NCBI GenBank assembly: GCA_964434955.1
Contig: CAYSXI010000022.1
Coordinates: 1-40,367, forward strand
Origin: JANQLU01 sp964434955
GTDB taxonomy: Bacteria; Planctomycetota; Planctomycetia; Pirellulales; Pirellulaceae
Length of the DNA: 40,367 bases
Direction of reading: 5' to 3'
Shown: positions 8,668-17,035 of the stretch, one piece after another
Layout of the letters: each line of letters begins with the position of its first letter
Numbering within the stretch: the stretch's first letter is position 1
Made by a program: the position numbers and the translations under genes
The notes under the pieces: model-generated
The model's database searches: none
Told to the model about the DNA's origin: nothing
What the model saw: the letters and a program-made list of their open reading frames with translations, nothing else

Positions 8668-9159
8668 ATGCAGCACGCGACCATTGGACTTGCGATTTTT
8701 TTGTTGGGACTGGGAGCCGTTGGATACATGGGTGGCGGTAGTGACTCAAAAAAGGCCGCAAAAAACGACGCCGCTTCGACGGACGCTGTCGACGGCAAGG
8801 AGGGTTCCGAGACAAAGCCAAAATCAAAATCGAGTGTGACGGCATTGATTCCGGCGATCGCAGGTGTCCTCTTCCTGGGAATTGGAATTCTTGGCTACAA
8901 ACCAGGGATGCGGAAACACGCGATGCACGCGGCGGTCGGACTCGCTCTTCTCTGCGGGTTGGCATGCCTGGGTCGGGTCGGAATGAAAATTGGGCCGATC
9001 ATGAGCGGCAGTGATGAGGTCAACATGCGGGCAACCCTATTTGTTTTGTTAATGATGATCGCTTGTTTTATCTATGTCGGCATGGGTGTCCAATCATTCA
9101 TTGCGGCTCGAAAGGCTCGCCTCGCTGCCGAATCGACAGGCGAAAAGAATTCTGCTTAG
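8668..9159 (+). CDS. hypothetical four-helix membrane protein
   Basis: This 163-aa protein has four predicted membrane segments, at about residues 4-21, 57-75, 86-104 and 120-141. Between the first two is a charged, Lys/Ser/Asp-rich linker (SDSKKAAKNDAASTDAVDGK). The frame is open upstream to 8566, but a good Shine-Dalgarno sequence AAGGAG at 8655-8660 sits 7 bases before ATG 8668, which fixes the start. It follows the preceding membrane-protein gene by 40 bases and probably belongs to the same transcription unit. I see no motif that suggests a function. The short basic C-terminus after the last helix (ARKARLAAES) favours a cytoplasmic C-terminal end. Confidence 0.7.
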   Translation: MQHATIGLAIFLLGLGAVGYMGGGSDSKKAAKNDAASTDAVDGKEGSETKPKSKSSVTALIPAIAGVLFLGIGILGYKPGMRKHAMHAAVGLALLCGLACLGRVGMKIGPIMSGSDEVNMRATLFVLLMMIACFIYVGMGVQSFIAARKARLAAESTGEKNSA

Positions 9160-9303
9160 CGGACTTGCTCTCCAACGAACCAAGGTTCTCCAAAACAGGA
9201 TCGCAATCCCGCCCGGATCCGATCGCGAATTGGTTTCCGCTTGCGACCTATTTTTCGACAACAAATCCGCCTGGAAGTTTTGCCCCAAAATGCTCAACCG
9301 GGT

Positions 9304-9332
9304 TTGGCAAAATTGTTAAATAAGGATATACC
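9304..9332 (+). promoter_or_regulatory. candidate sigma-70-type promoter upstream of sucA
   Basis: TTGGCA at 9304-9309 and TATACC at 9327-9332 are separated by 17 bases. They match five and four of six consensus positions. The site sits about 205 bases before sucA in the 379-base gene-free stretch 9160-9538, which otherwise shows no gene, RNA fold or repeat that I could recognise. The spacing fits a promoter for the sucAB unit with a long leader. Planctomycete promoter rules are poorly known, so this is tentative. Confidence 0.3.
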
Positions 9333-9538
9333 GGCACCCGTTTTTTCAGTAAATTGAACGAATTGAATTCGCCTTGGAACCGCTGCGTAAATGATGCCGA
9401 GAATGAGGAAGCGGCTTTTTGACTTGCCTTTTGCAAAGTTCTTCTAACGATTCCAAGAACGAGAACGACCAAGGTTTCGCACTTCAACACATCTTATTGA
9501 TTGGGAACAGCCGTCGGTGAACTGGCTGAATAACTAAG

Positions 9539-12361
9539 ATGAATGTCTTTAACGGGGCTTATCTCGATAGCCTTTATCAGGAATTTCTTGAGAATCCGGA
9601 AAATGTACCCGAGGAATGGCGAGAGTATTTTCAGTCAGTAAGTTCTGAGGCGGGCGCGGGTTCCGATGCGGAACCAGGGTTGCCGGCTCCACCGACTCCC
9701 GGTTCAACGGCCAAAGCTCGTTCAGTTGCACAACTTCAGGACCGTGTCGACCAATTGGTCCGAGGGTTTCGTGTTCGCGGGCACCTGGAAGCCAAGATTG
9801 ACCCGCTCGGACTGCCGCGTCCAACGAATCGGGAATTGAATCCCGAGTCCTATGGCCTTTTGCCCAGCGACATGCAAAAGAAGTTTTCGGCGCGAACCAT
9901 TTTTGGTGAGAACTTCAAAGCGCTCGAGGAAATTGTCGAACAACTGCGGCATACCTACTGCCGATCCATCGGCGTTCAATTCATGCACATTGATGATCAC
10001 AATGTTCGTGAATGGCTGCAAACGAGAATGGAAAGCTCGAAGAATCGAATCGAGCTAAGCCGCGAAACGCAAACTCGAATATTAACCAAGCTAACCGATG
10101 CGGTCATCTTCGAACAATTCATGCGAAAAAAGTATGTCGGCGCTAAGACCTTTTCGCTGGAAGGTGGCGAAACGCTGATTCCGCTTTTGGACCTGACCAT
10201 GGAACAAGCGGGTGAGCAAGGTGTATCCGAGGTAGTGTTGGGAATGGCGCATCGCGGTCGGCTCAATGTGCTCGCCAACATCATGGGTAAACGTGCCGAA
10301 AATATTTTCTGGACCTTCGACGACCCGAACCCGGAAGAAAACCGCGGCCGAGGTGATGTGCTTTATCACATGGGACATTCGAACGACTGGAAGACGTCGA
10401 CCGGAAAAGACATTCACATCTCGCTCTGTTTCAATCCAAGCCACCTCGAGTTTGTGAACCCGGTAGCCATTGGCCGATGCCGATCAAAACAGGACCGCGT
10501 TTCGGACGGACTTCGCGAAAAAGTGATGACGATCCTGATCCATGGCGACGCGGCATTTGCCGGCGAAGGCGTGGTTCAAGAAACCTTGAACCTGAGCCAA
10601 CTTGACGGTTACTGCACCGGTGGAACCATCCATGTGATTTTGAATAACCAGATTGGCTTCACGACGCCTGCGCACCTTGGTCGCTCCACGACGTATGCCA
10701 GTGACGTTGCCAAGATGCTTCAAATTCCAATCTTCCATGTGAATGGCGAAGATCCGGAAGCCGTCGCTCAGGTCGTTCAGTTGTCGATGGATTTCAGAAA
10801 TCGTTTCCATCGAGACGTTGTCATCGACATGTATTGTTACCGTCGGCTGGGACACAACGAAAGTGACGAACCGCGATTCACGCAGCCGCTCATGTACGAC
10901 TTGATTGACAAGCGGCCGACGATTCGGGACAGCTATTTGAAGCGTCTGCTGAAGCTCCAGGAAATCACCCAGGAAAAAGCCGACGAAATCGTCGAAGAGA
11001 GACAGCGGGTTCTCCAGGATGAATTTGATTCCGCCAAGAAGAACCAGTATTCACCCGACACGCAAACGTTGGGCGGTTATTGGGCCGGTTACTACGGCGG
11101 GCGGGAACGAGATGACGACAACATTGATACCGGCGTCAATATCGGCAAACTGACCTTCGCGATCGACAAGCTAACGCAGCTTCCGGATGGATTCGCGCTC
11201 AACCCAAAACTGAAAATGGTTTTCCGTCGCCGAAAAGAAATGGCGGAAGGAAAACAGAACCTTGACTGGGCCACCGCCGAACTGGCGGCGATGGGCACCA
11301 TGGCGATGGAAGGCCATCCCATTCGTATTTCCGGCCAGGATACCGGGCGCGGAACCTTTAGCCAGAGACACGCAGAGCTCCACGATTTGGACGGCGGCTT
11401 CACCCACATTCCGATGCAGTTCTTGTCGGATGATCAAGCCTCGGTCGAGATTATCAATAGCCCGCTCTGCGAAACGGCCGTTCTGGGATTCGAATACGGC
11501 TACAGCCTGGATCATCCCGAGGCCTTCGTCGCATGGGAAGCCCAGTTTGGAGACTTTTACAACTGCGCCCAGGTCATCGTTGATCAATTTATTGCCAGCG
11601 CCGAAGACAAATGGCGACGACTTAGCGGTTTGACCATGCTTTTGCCACACGGTTTCGAAGGCGCAGGCCCAGAGCATTGCAGTGCCCGACTCGAGCGATT
11701 CCTGACGTTGACCGCTGAACACAATATGCAAATTTGCAATCCAACATCAGCAGCACAACATTTCCATTTGCTTCGTCGACAAGTCGTTCGCAAATGGCGA
11801 AAACCCTTGATTGTTCTTACCCCAAAGAGTCTGCTTCGAGAACCTTTGGTGACTTCGCCGTTGGAGGACTTCACGAAAGGAACCTTCCAGAAAATCCTGA
11901 AGGACCCCGAGCGTGACTCGCTGCCCATGCCAAAACGAATTCTCCTGGCAAGTGGCAAGGTGGCGATCGACCTGATCAAGGAACGAAAGGAAGTCGGTCA
12001 GAATGACGTTGCCATTATTCGCGTGGAGCAGCTCTATCCGCTGCCCCTGAAAGAAATGGAAGAAGCCCTGGGCGAGTATCCCGACGGAACACCCGTCTAT
12101 TGGGTCCAGGAAGAACCCAAGAACATGGGGGGCTGGGCCTTCATGAAATTCCATTTCGGCAACTCGCTTTTCGAACGCTGGCCGATGCAACCAATCACGC
12201 GGCCGGAATCGGCAAGTCCATCAACCGGCTCCAAGAAAACACACAAGATCGAACAGGCCGAGTTGATATCTTCGGCTTTTGGTCTCGATAACGTTCCGAA
12301 TGCTCCCGCCAGCAATGGCCATGTTGATACGGATCAGGTTCACCAAAAAGTACAATCGTAA
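9539..12361 (+). CDS. sucA: 2-oxoglutarate dehydrogenase E1 component
   Basis: This 940-aa thiamine-diphosphate enzyme decarboxylates 2-oxoglutarate and transfers the succinyl group to the lipoyl arm of E2 in the TCA cycle. The N-terminal peripheral-binding helix is recognisable (FNGAYLDSLYQEFLENP, VPEEWREYF). The core has MAHRGRLNVLAN near residue 236, the cofactor region HGDAAFAGEG near 333 with the later NNQIGFTT, the YRRLGHNESDEP motif, GQDTGRGTFSQRH, and the C-terminal transketolase-like domain with WVQEEPKNMG. Length and domain order are normal for the family. ATG 9539 gives the expected N-terminus. It is 15 bases from sucB, so the two are almost certainly one operon. Confidence 0.97.
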   Translation: MNVFNGAYLDSLYQEFLENPENVPEEWREYFQSVSSEAGAGSDAEPGLPAPPTPGSTAKARSVAQLQDRVDQLVRGFRVRGHLEAKIDPLGLPRPTNRELNPESYGLLPSDMQKKFSARTIFGENFKALEEIVEQLRHTYCRSIGVQFMHIDDHNVREWLQTRMESSKNRIELSRETQTRILTKLTDAVIFEQFMRKKYVGAKTFSLEGGETLIPLLDLTMEQAGEQGVSEVVLGMAHRGRLNVLANIMGKRAENIFWTFDDPNPEENRGRGDVLYHMGHSNDWKTSTGKDIHISLCFNPSHLEFVNPVAIGRCRSKQDRVSDGLREKVMTILIHGDAAFAGEGVVQETLNLSQLDGYCTGGTIHVILNNQIGFTTPAHLGRSTTYASDVAKMLQIPIFHVNGEDPEAVAQVVQLSMDFRNRFHRDVVIDMYCYRRLGHNESDEPRFTQPLMYDLIDKRPTIRDSYLKRLLKLQEITQEKADEIVEERQRVLQDEFDSAKKNQYSPDTQTLGGYWAGYYGGRERDDDNIDTGVNIGKLTFAIDKLTQLPDGFALNPKLKMVFRRRKEMAEGKQNLDWATAELAAMGTMAMEGHPIRISGQDTGRGTFSQRHAELHDLDGGFTHIPMQFLSDDQASVEIINSPLCETAVLGFEYGYSLDHPEAFVAWEAQFGDFYNCAQVIVDQFIASAEDKWRRLSGLTMLLPHGFEGAGPEHCSARLERFLTLTAEHNMQICNPTSAAQHFHLLRRQVVRKWRKPLIVLTPKSLLREPLVTSPLEDFTKGTFQKILKDPERDSLPMPKRILLASGKVAIDLIKERKEVGQNDVAIIRVEQLYPLPLKEMEEALGEYPDGTPVYWVQEEPKNMGGWAFMKFHFGNSLFERWPMQPITRPESASPSTGSKKTHKIEQAELISSAFGLDNVPNAPASNGHVDTDQVHQKVQS

Positions 12362-12376
12362 ATCGGTTTTAAAATC

Positions 12377-13639
12377 ATGATTGAAATAGTCGTCCCCGAA
12401 TTGGGCGAATCGATTCAAGAAGTCCAAGTCGCTCAATGGCTCAAAAAGGAAGGCGAGTTCGTCAAGAAAGACGAAGACCTGGTGGAGTTGGAATCCGAGA
12501 AGGCTTCGCAAGCCCTTCCCGCGCCCGAGTCCGGAATTGTCGGGACAATCAAAGTACCCGAGGGTGAGTTCGCAAACGTCGGCGACGTGTTGGCTTTGAT
12601 GGAGAAGGCCGACGCTCCGGTGGCCGTGCCCGCAGGTGGAGGGGACGACTCGGCTTCGGCAGACTCGGCGCCTTCGGAACCCGAATCGGCGAGCAATGGA
12701 ACGGGCGAGCCCAGGATCATGCCGGCTGCCCAGCGAATGCTGCATGAGTATCGAATTTCGGCGGAAGCCATCAAGCCAAGTGGACCGGGTGGACGCTTGT
12801 TGAAAGAAGATGTCCAGGCGTTCATTGATAAGAACAACCTGACCCCCGGAGGCGATCAGCCGCCCGCAGGCTCCCCGCCGAAGGCCGAGAGCGAAGCAGA
12901 AGCTCAGTGGGTTCAAGCACTTGCCGAGATCGGAATCCACCGGGAAGAATCCGTGAAACCGATGAGCATGATTCGACGAACCATCGCGAATCGCCTGGTA
13001 GAAGCGCAACAGACTGCCGCGCTCCTGACTACGTTCAACGAAATCGACATGGAACCCGTCATGTCGTTGCGGAAGAAATACAAAGATCCTTTTCACGAAA
13101 AACATGGAGTCAAACTCGGCTTCATGTCTTTCTTTGCCAAGGCGGCGGTTGAGGCATTGAAACGTTTCCCCGCGATCAATTCAGAGATTCGCGGGCGCGA
13201 CGTCGTTTCGCGCAACTACCATGACATCGGAATCGCAATCGGTGGCGGGAAAGGGCTGGTCGTGCCCATTCTTCGCAATGTCGAACGGATCAGCTTTGCC
13301 GATATCGAGAGGCAGATCGGTCGCTTTGCCGCACTGGCCCAAGACAACAAAATCAAGCCGGCGGATCTGGAAGGCGGAACGTTCACGATCAGTAATGGTG
13401 GCGTCTATGGTTCGTTGCTCTCAACGCCGATCGTGAATCCACCACAGAGTGGAATTCTAGGCCTTCATTCGATTCAACAACGTCCGGTCGCAGTTGACAA
13501 TCAGGTCGTTATCCGGCCAATGATGTACATTGCCCTCACCTATGATCATCGAATCGTTGATGGCCGCGAAGCCGTTGGATTCCTTCGTACGATCAAGGAA
13601 GTGCTCGAAGAGCCAGCACGCCTCTTCCTGGAAGTTTAA
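12377..13639 (+). CDS. sucB: 2-oxoglutarate dehydrogenase E2, dihydrolipoyllysine succinyltransferase
   Basis: This 420-aa E2 core protein accepts the succinyl group from SucA and passes it to CoA. The lipoyl domain (about 1-77) has its target lysine at K42 in a loop reading ELESEKAS; most relatives have ETDKV. An Ala/Ser/Glu/Gly-rich linker follows. The peripheral subunit-binding domain (about 113-150) reads MPAAQRMLHEY and GPGGRLLKEDV. The C-terminal acyltransferase domain ends with the catalytic HRIVDG (H391, D395). The length is typical. The start ATG is 15 bases after the sucA stop. The third component, dihydrolipoyl dehydrogenase, is not adjacent. Downstream is a hairpin before the convergent queA. 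Confidence 0.96.
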   Translation: MIEIVVPELGESIQEVQVAQWLKKEGEFVKKDEDLVELESEKASQALPAPESGIVGTIKVPEGEFANVGDVLALMEKADAPVAVPAGGGDDSASADSAPSEPESASNGTGEPRIMPAAQRMLHEYRISAEAIKPSGPGGRLLKEDVQAFIDKNNLTPGGDQPPAGSPPKAESEAEAQWVQALAEIGIHREESVKPMSMIRRTIANRLVEAQQTAALLTTFNEIDMEPVMSLRKKYKDPFHEKHGVKLGFMSFFAKAAVEALKRFPAINSEIRGRDVVSRNYHDIGIAIGGGKGLVVPILRNVERISFADIERQIGRFAALAQDNKIKPADLEGGTFTISNGGVYGSLLSTPIVNPPQSGILGLHSIQQRPVAVDNQVVIRPMMYIALTYDHRIVDGREAVGFLRTIKEVLEEPARLFLEV

Positions 13640-13672
13640 GATTCCTCGAAGTTGAAAATCCGATCGCTGAAA

Positions 13673-13707
13673 GGTTGGCGGTGAAGCTCGCGCGAGAGCC
13701 GCCAACC
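13673..13707. terminator. hairpin between convergent sucB and queA
   Basis: GGTTGGCGG (13673-13681) pairs perfectly with CCGCCAACC (13699-13707). The loop contains the smaller palindrome CTCGCGCGAG (13687-13696). It lies between two converging stop codons, so it may stop transcription from both sides. No T-run follows on either strand, so it is not a textbook intrinsic terminator. Confidence 0.4.
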
Positions 13708-13711
13708 ACGA

Positions 13712-14782
13712 TCAAAGAATTAACATCGCGTCGCCATAGCTGTAGAAGCGATACTCTTGCTCCACGGCTTCGCGGTAAGCCCGCTTGATGAGTTCGTCGC
13801 CGCCAAATGTTCGGACCATCACCAACAGACTCGTTCTGGGCAAATGAAAGTTCGTCATCATTCCCTGAACACAGTGAAATTGGAAACCGGGGTAAATGTA
13901 AAGTCCCGTCGAACCCTGCCAGGCATTGGGCGCGCCGGACAGGGACGCAGTTTCCAGGGAACGGACGGATGTGGTTCCCACGGCGATGACCCTGCCCCCT
14001 GCCTGTTTGGCTTGGTTGATTTGATCGACCACTTCCTGGCTGACCACACCGAACTCTTCGTGCATCTCGTGCTCGTCGACACGCGTCGTCTTGATCGGTC
14101 GAAACGTTCCAATCCCCACATGAAGCGTCGTCCGAGCCACTCCAACGCCTTGAGATTTCAAATCCTCCATCAGAGAGTGGGTGAGATGCAATCCGGCGGT
14201 CGGAGCCGCAACAGCTCCCGGGTTCTCGGCAAACACGGTTTGGTAGGTCTGGAGATCCTGGTCGACCATATTTCCGTTGCGAATGTAGTGTGGCAAGGGT
14301 ACGCGCCCGACCGCTTCCAAGAGTTCCTCGGGCTTGCCTTCCTGCTCCGGTTTGACGGCCCAGGCTCCTTGATTGAGGCGGGCCAGAACCGTGACTCGCA
14401 AGCGATCAACCCCGTCACGGTCTTTCAGCATCACCGTTTCTCCAGGCTGAATATTGCCGCGGGTTTTCGCCAGGACTTTCCAAAGACCCATCTCATCGGC
14501 TTCGAGGAAAAGCCCCTGCCAACGCCCATTGGTCTTCTCCCGGTACCCCATCAACTGGGCGGGAATAACCTTTGTGTCATTAATGACCAGTAAATCGCCA
14601 GCCTCAAGAATTCGCGGCAGGTCACGGACATGAAAATGATCCATTCTCTGTTGTTTGCGATCCACAACAAGCAAGCGAGCGTCGGTACGATTCTTGAGCG
14701 GGTGCTGGGCAATCAGCTCCTTGGGCAATTCGTAGTCGTAGTGTTCGATATCCAGCTGACTTTCGTCCACATCACTATCCAA
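13712..14782 (-). CDS. queA: S-adenosylmethionine:tRNA ribosyltransferase-isomerase
   Basis: QueA builds epoxyqueuosine in tRNA wobble positions by transferring and isomerising the ribosyl part of S-adenosylmethionine onto preQ1. The 356-aa length is normal. Family signatures are YELPKELIAQHPLKNRTDARLLV near the N-terminus, LVINDTKVIPAQL, the central PGAVAAPTAGLHLT, HVGIGTFRPI, VIAVGTTSVRSLE, and near the end NFHLPRTSLLVMV with YREAVEQEYRFYSYGDAMLI. No ATG is available at the N-terminus. The start is TTG 14782 or GTG 14770. A strong terminator lies immediately upstream, so queA needs its own promoter or read-through from the M13 peptidase gene. No other queuosine gene is in the window. Confidence 0.96.
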   Translation of the reverse strand: MDSDVDESQLDIEHYDYELPKELIAQHPLKNRTDARLLVVDRKQQRMDHFHVRDLPRILEAGDLLVINDTKVIPAQLMGYREKTNGRWQGLFLEADEMGLWKVLAKTRGNIQPGETVMLKDRDGVDRLRVTVLARLNQGAWAVKPEQEGKPEELLEAVGRVPLPHYIRNGNMVDQDLQTYQTVFAENPGAVAAPTAGLHLTHSLMEDLKSQGVGVARTTLHVGIGTFRPIKTTRVDEHEMHEEFGVVSQEVVDQINQAKQAGGRVIAVGTTSVRSLETASLSGAPNAWQGSTGLYIYPGFQFHCVQGMMTNFHLPRTSLLVMVRTFGGDELIKRAYREAVEQEYRFYSYGDAMLIL

Positions 14783-14798
14783 AATACACAGATTGAAT

Positions 14799-14829
14799 AA
14801 AAAAACCGCGCTGGTTCACAGCGCGGTTT
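14799..14829 (-). terminator. intrinsic terminator of the M13 peptidase gene
   Basis: An 11-bp perfect stem, AAACCGCGCTG (14803-14813) and CAGCGCGGTTT (14819-14829), has a five-base loop. Read on the minus strand it is followed by a run of Ts (14799-14805). It lies 17 bases after the peptidase stop and only about 17 bases before the queA start. Confidence 0.85.
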
Positions 14830-14845
14830 CGAATGGGTTTGTTTC

Positions 14846-16882
14846 CTACCAAATCCGAATACGTTCTGCTTTGGGTTTGAAAAGCTTGTCACCTTTCTTG
14901 ACGCCAAAAGCTTCGTAAAACGCATCAATATTCGCGACCGGACCATTCGCTCGAAAGCGGCTCGGCGAGTGGGAGTCGATCAAAAGTCGTCGGAGCATTT
15001 CAGCATCGCGATACTTACGCCGCCAAACCTGGCTCCACCCAAGGAAAAACCTCTGTTCTCCGGACCAGCCGGCGATTTCCTTGGCTTTCTTACCCTCGAG
15101 CGAAAGCTGATAGGCCTTGAAGGCAATTGAAAGCCCGGAAAGGTCAGCGATGTTTTCACCTAGCGTGAGCTTTCCATTGACGGTTTTTTCGGGAAGCGGC
15201 TCATACTTTTCATATTGGGCAATCAACTTTTCGGTCAACGCTTTGAATGCCTTACGGTCCTCATCCGTCCACCAGTTGTTCAGGTTTCCGTCGCCATCAT
15301 ATTGGCTACCCGAGTCATCAAACGCATGGCTAATTTCATGGCCGATCACCGCGCCGATTCCACCATAGTTGATCGCTGCATCAGCGGTTTGGCTAAAAAA
15401 TGGCGGTTGCAAAATTGCGGCCGGGAAAACAATTTCATTTTTCCCAGGATTGTAATAGGCGTTAACCGTCTGCGGGGTCATCCCCCATTCGTTTTCATCG
15501 ATCGGTTGCCCAAGCTTATTGATCATTCGATCGTATTCGACCTTGGTGGAACGAAGCATGTTGCCAACGAGATCATCCGCGTCGATTTCCAGCTTGGAAT
15601 AATCACGCCACTCGTCCGGATAACCGATCTTGGTCGTGATCTTCGAAAGTTTTTCCTTGGCGCGTTTTTTCGTTGCGTCGGTCATCCATTCGAGTTCGTC
15701 GATACTGGAATCAAAGGACTTGAGCAGATTCGAAACCAGCTTGTCCATCGCGGCTTTGGCTTCCGGCTTGAAGTGTTTTTCGACATAAAGTCGTCCGACA
15801 ACCTCGCCGAGAACACCAAAGTCACCGGCCCCCGCTCCTGCAGCCGCATCGACTGCACGCTTCCAACGATCTTTTTGCATCTGGATTCCGGCCAGCTCCT
15901 TGCTGTGCAGGTTGAAATGGGCTTGAGCAAACTCATCCGAGAGGTAGGGGGCCGCAGCATCGGCAATCTGGAACTCGAAATAGGCGATCCAGTCTTCCAG
16001 CGGAACCTCTTCATAAATTTTGCCAAACGCCTCAAAGAAACTTGGCGTCATCACGATCAAGTCTTCAATCTCAACACCTGAATTCTTGAAATAGGCTTCC
16101 CAGTCGATTTCTGGAACCGCTGCCTGCCATTCCTCCACGGTCATTTTGTTGTAACGCTTGTTGGGATCGCGGAACTCGGTTCGAGTCCACTGGTTTTCCG
16201 CAAGCTTCGTTTCGATCGCCAGGATGGACTTGGCTTTCTTTTCTGCGTCCGCCGAGCCAACTTTCTCAAGAATCAACGCGATGTATTCTTCCAGTGCCTT
16301 GCGAGCTTTGGCAAACTTGGGATCATCCTTCTTAAGATAGTAGTCCTGGTCAGGAAGTGTGGTGCCACTCTGAATCAAGTGAGCCGCGTAGCGTGACGAG
16401 TCCTTGTCATCCTGTTTGACGAAGAATCCAATTGGCGACCCCATCCCGGTCGCTTGCATTTTCGCCATTTGAATGACGAGATCCTTCTTGGATTGGACGG
16501 AACGAATCTTTTCAAGATGCGGCATGATTGGCTTGAAGCCTAGCGCCTCGATCTTGTCAACGTTCATGAAACTGCGATAGAAGTCGCCGACTTTCTGGGC
16601 ATCCGATCCTTTTTCGTGTTTTTCCTTGGAGGCTTCCTCAATCAGTGCTTTCACGCGCTCCTGCGACTTGTCCGCCAGTACGATAAACGATCCAAAGTTG
16701 GATTTATCATCAGGGATTTTTGTGTTCTTGAGCCAAGAACCATTCACGTACTCAAACAGGTCATCTTGAACTCGAACCTTTCGATCCATTGCATTCAGAT
16801 CGATGCCCAGCTCCTGCCCGTTAGATACACCGTGGCAAAACAAAATTGTTAGGCCCATCAGGCCAGCCAAACTAAACTTCAT
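14846..16882 (-). CDS. M13 family (neprilysin-like) zinc metallopeptidase
   Basis: This 678-aa secreted or periplasmic endopeptidase has a signal peptide (about 1-22, ending SNGQE). The N-terminal M13 domain contains DDLFEYVNGSWL and IPDDKSNFGSF. The catalytic domain has the zinc motif HEISH near residue 514 within GAVIGHEISHAFDDSGSQYD, the third ligand in ENIADLSG near 575, the substrate-binding NAYYNP, and the C-terminal SPSRFRANGPVANIDAFYEAF ending in tryptophan, all as in active M13 enzymes. These peptidases cleave short peptides on the amino side of hydrophobic residues. It is a single gene closed by a strong terminator. No sign of truncation or inactivation is seen. Confidence 0.95.
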   Translation of the reverse strand: MKFSLAGLMGLTILFCHGVSNGQELGIDLNAMDRKVRVQDDLFEYVNGSWLKNTKIPDDKSNFGSFIVLADKSQERVKALIEEASKEKHEKGSDAQKVGDFYRSFMNVDKIEALGFKPIMPHLEKIRSVQSKKDLVIQMAKMQATGMGSPIGFFVKQDDKDSSRYAAHLIQSGTTLPDQDYYLKKDDPKFAKARKALEEYIALILEKVGSADAEKKAKSILAIETKLAENQWTRTEFRDPNKRYNKMTVEEWQAAVPEIDWEAYFKNSGVEIEDLIVMTPSFFEAFGKIYEEVPLEDWIAYFEFQIADAAAPYLSDEFAQAHFNLHSKELAGIQMQKDRWKRAVDAAAGAGAGDFGVLGEVVGRLYVEKHFKPEAKAAMDKLVSNLLKSFDSSIDELEWMTDATKKRAKEKLSKITTKIGYPDEWRDYSKLEIDADDLVGNMLRSTKVEYDRMINKLGQPIDENEWGMTPQTVNAYYNPGKNEIVFPAAILQPPFFSQTADAAINYGGIGAVIGHEISHAFDDSGSQYDGDGNLNNWWTDEDRKAFKALTEKLIAQYEKYEPLPEKTVNGKLTLGENIADLSGLSIAFKAYQLSLEGKKAKEIAGWSGEQRFFLGWSQVWRRKYRDAEMLRRLLIDSHSPSRFRANGPVANIDAFYEAFGVKKGDKLFKPKAERIRIW

Positions 16883-16981
16883 GGTTTTTCCATTCGAACG
16901 AGACCAATTTTTCGAATGGATTCAGCTTATCGGTTTACCCAGTATTGGCAAGGTCCAGCAACCCATCAGAATTGCGGGCGC

Positions 16982-17010
16982 AAAAAAAAACCTCGGCCGA
17001 AACCGAGGTT
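16982..17010 (-). terminator. intrinsic terminator after the pseudopilin/VWA gene cluster
   Basis: AACCTCGG (16989-16996) and CCGAGGTT (17003-17010) form an 8-bp perfect stem with a six-base loop. On the minus strand it runs into nine Ts (16982-16990). It follows the stop of the TadG-like gene at 17036 by 26 bases and clearly closes that unit. Confidence 0.9.
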
Positions 17011-17035
17011 CTGATAATCGTTTCAAAATTCGCGA

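Noticed and set aside
12221..13105. 294-codon open frame on the minus strand opposite sucB
   Set aside because: It is a shadow of the well-supported sucA/sucB reading frames.
15215..16081. 288-codon plus-strand open frame opposite the M13 peptidase
   Set aside because: It is a shadow of a gene with intact catalytic motifs. No ribosome binding site or family match was seen.
16170..16200. GGTTCGAGTCC-like sequence resembling a tRNA T-arm
   Set aside because: It lies inside the M13 peptidase coding sequence. No acceptor stem or anticodon arm could be formed around it.
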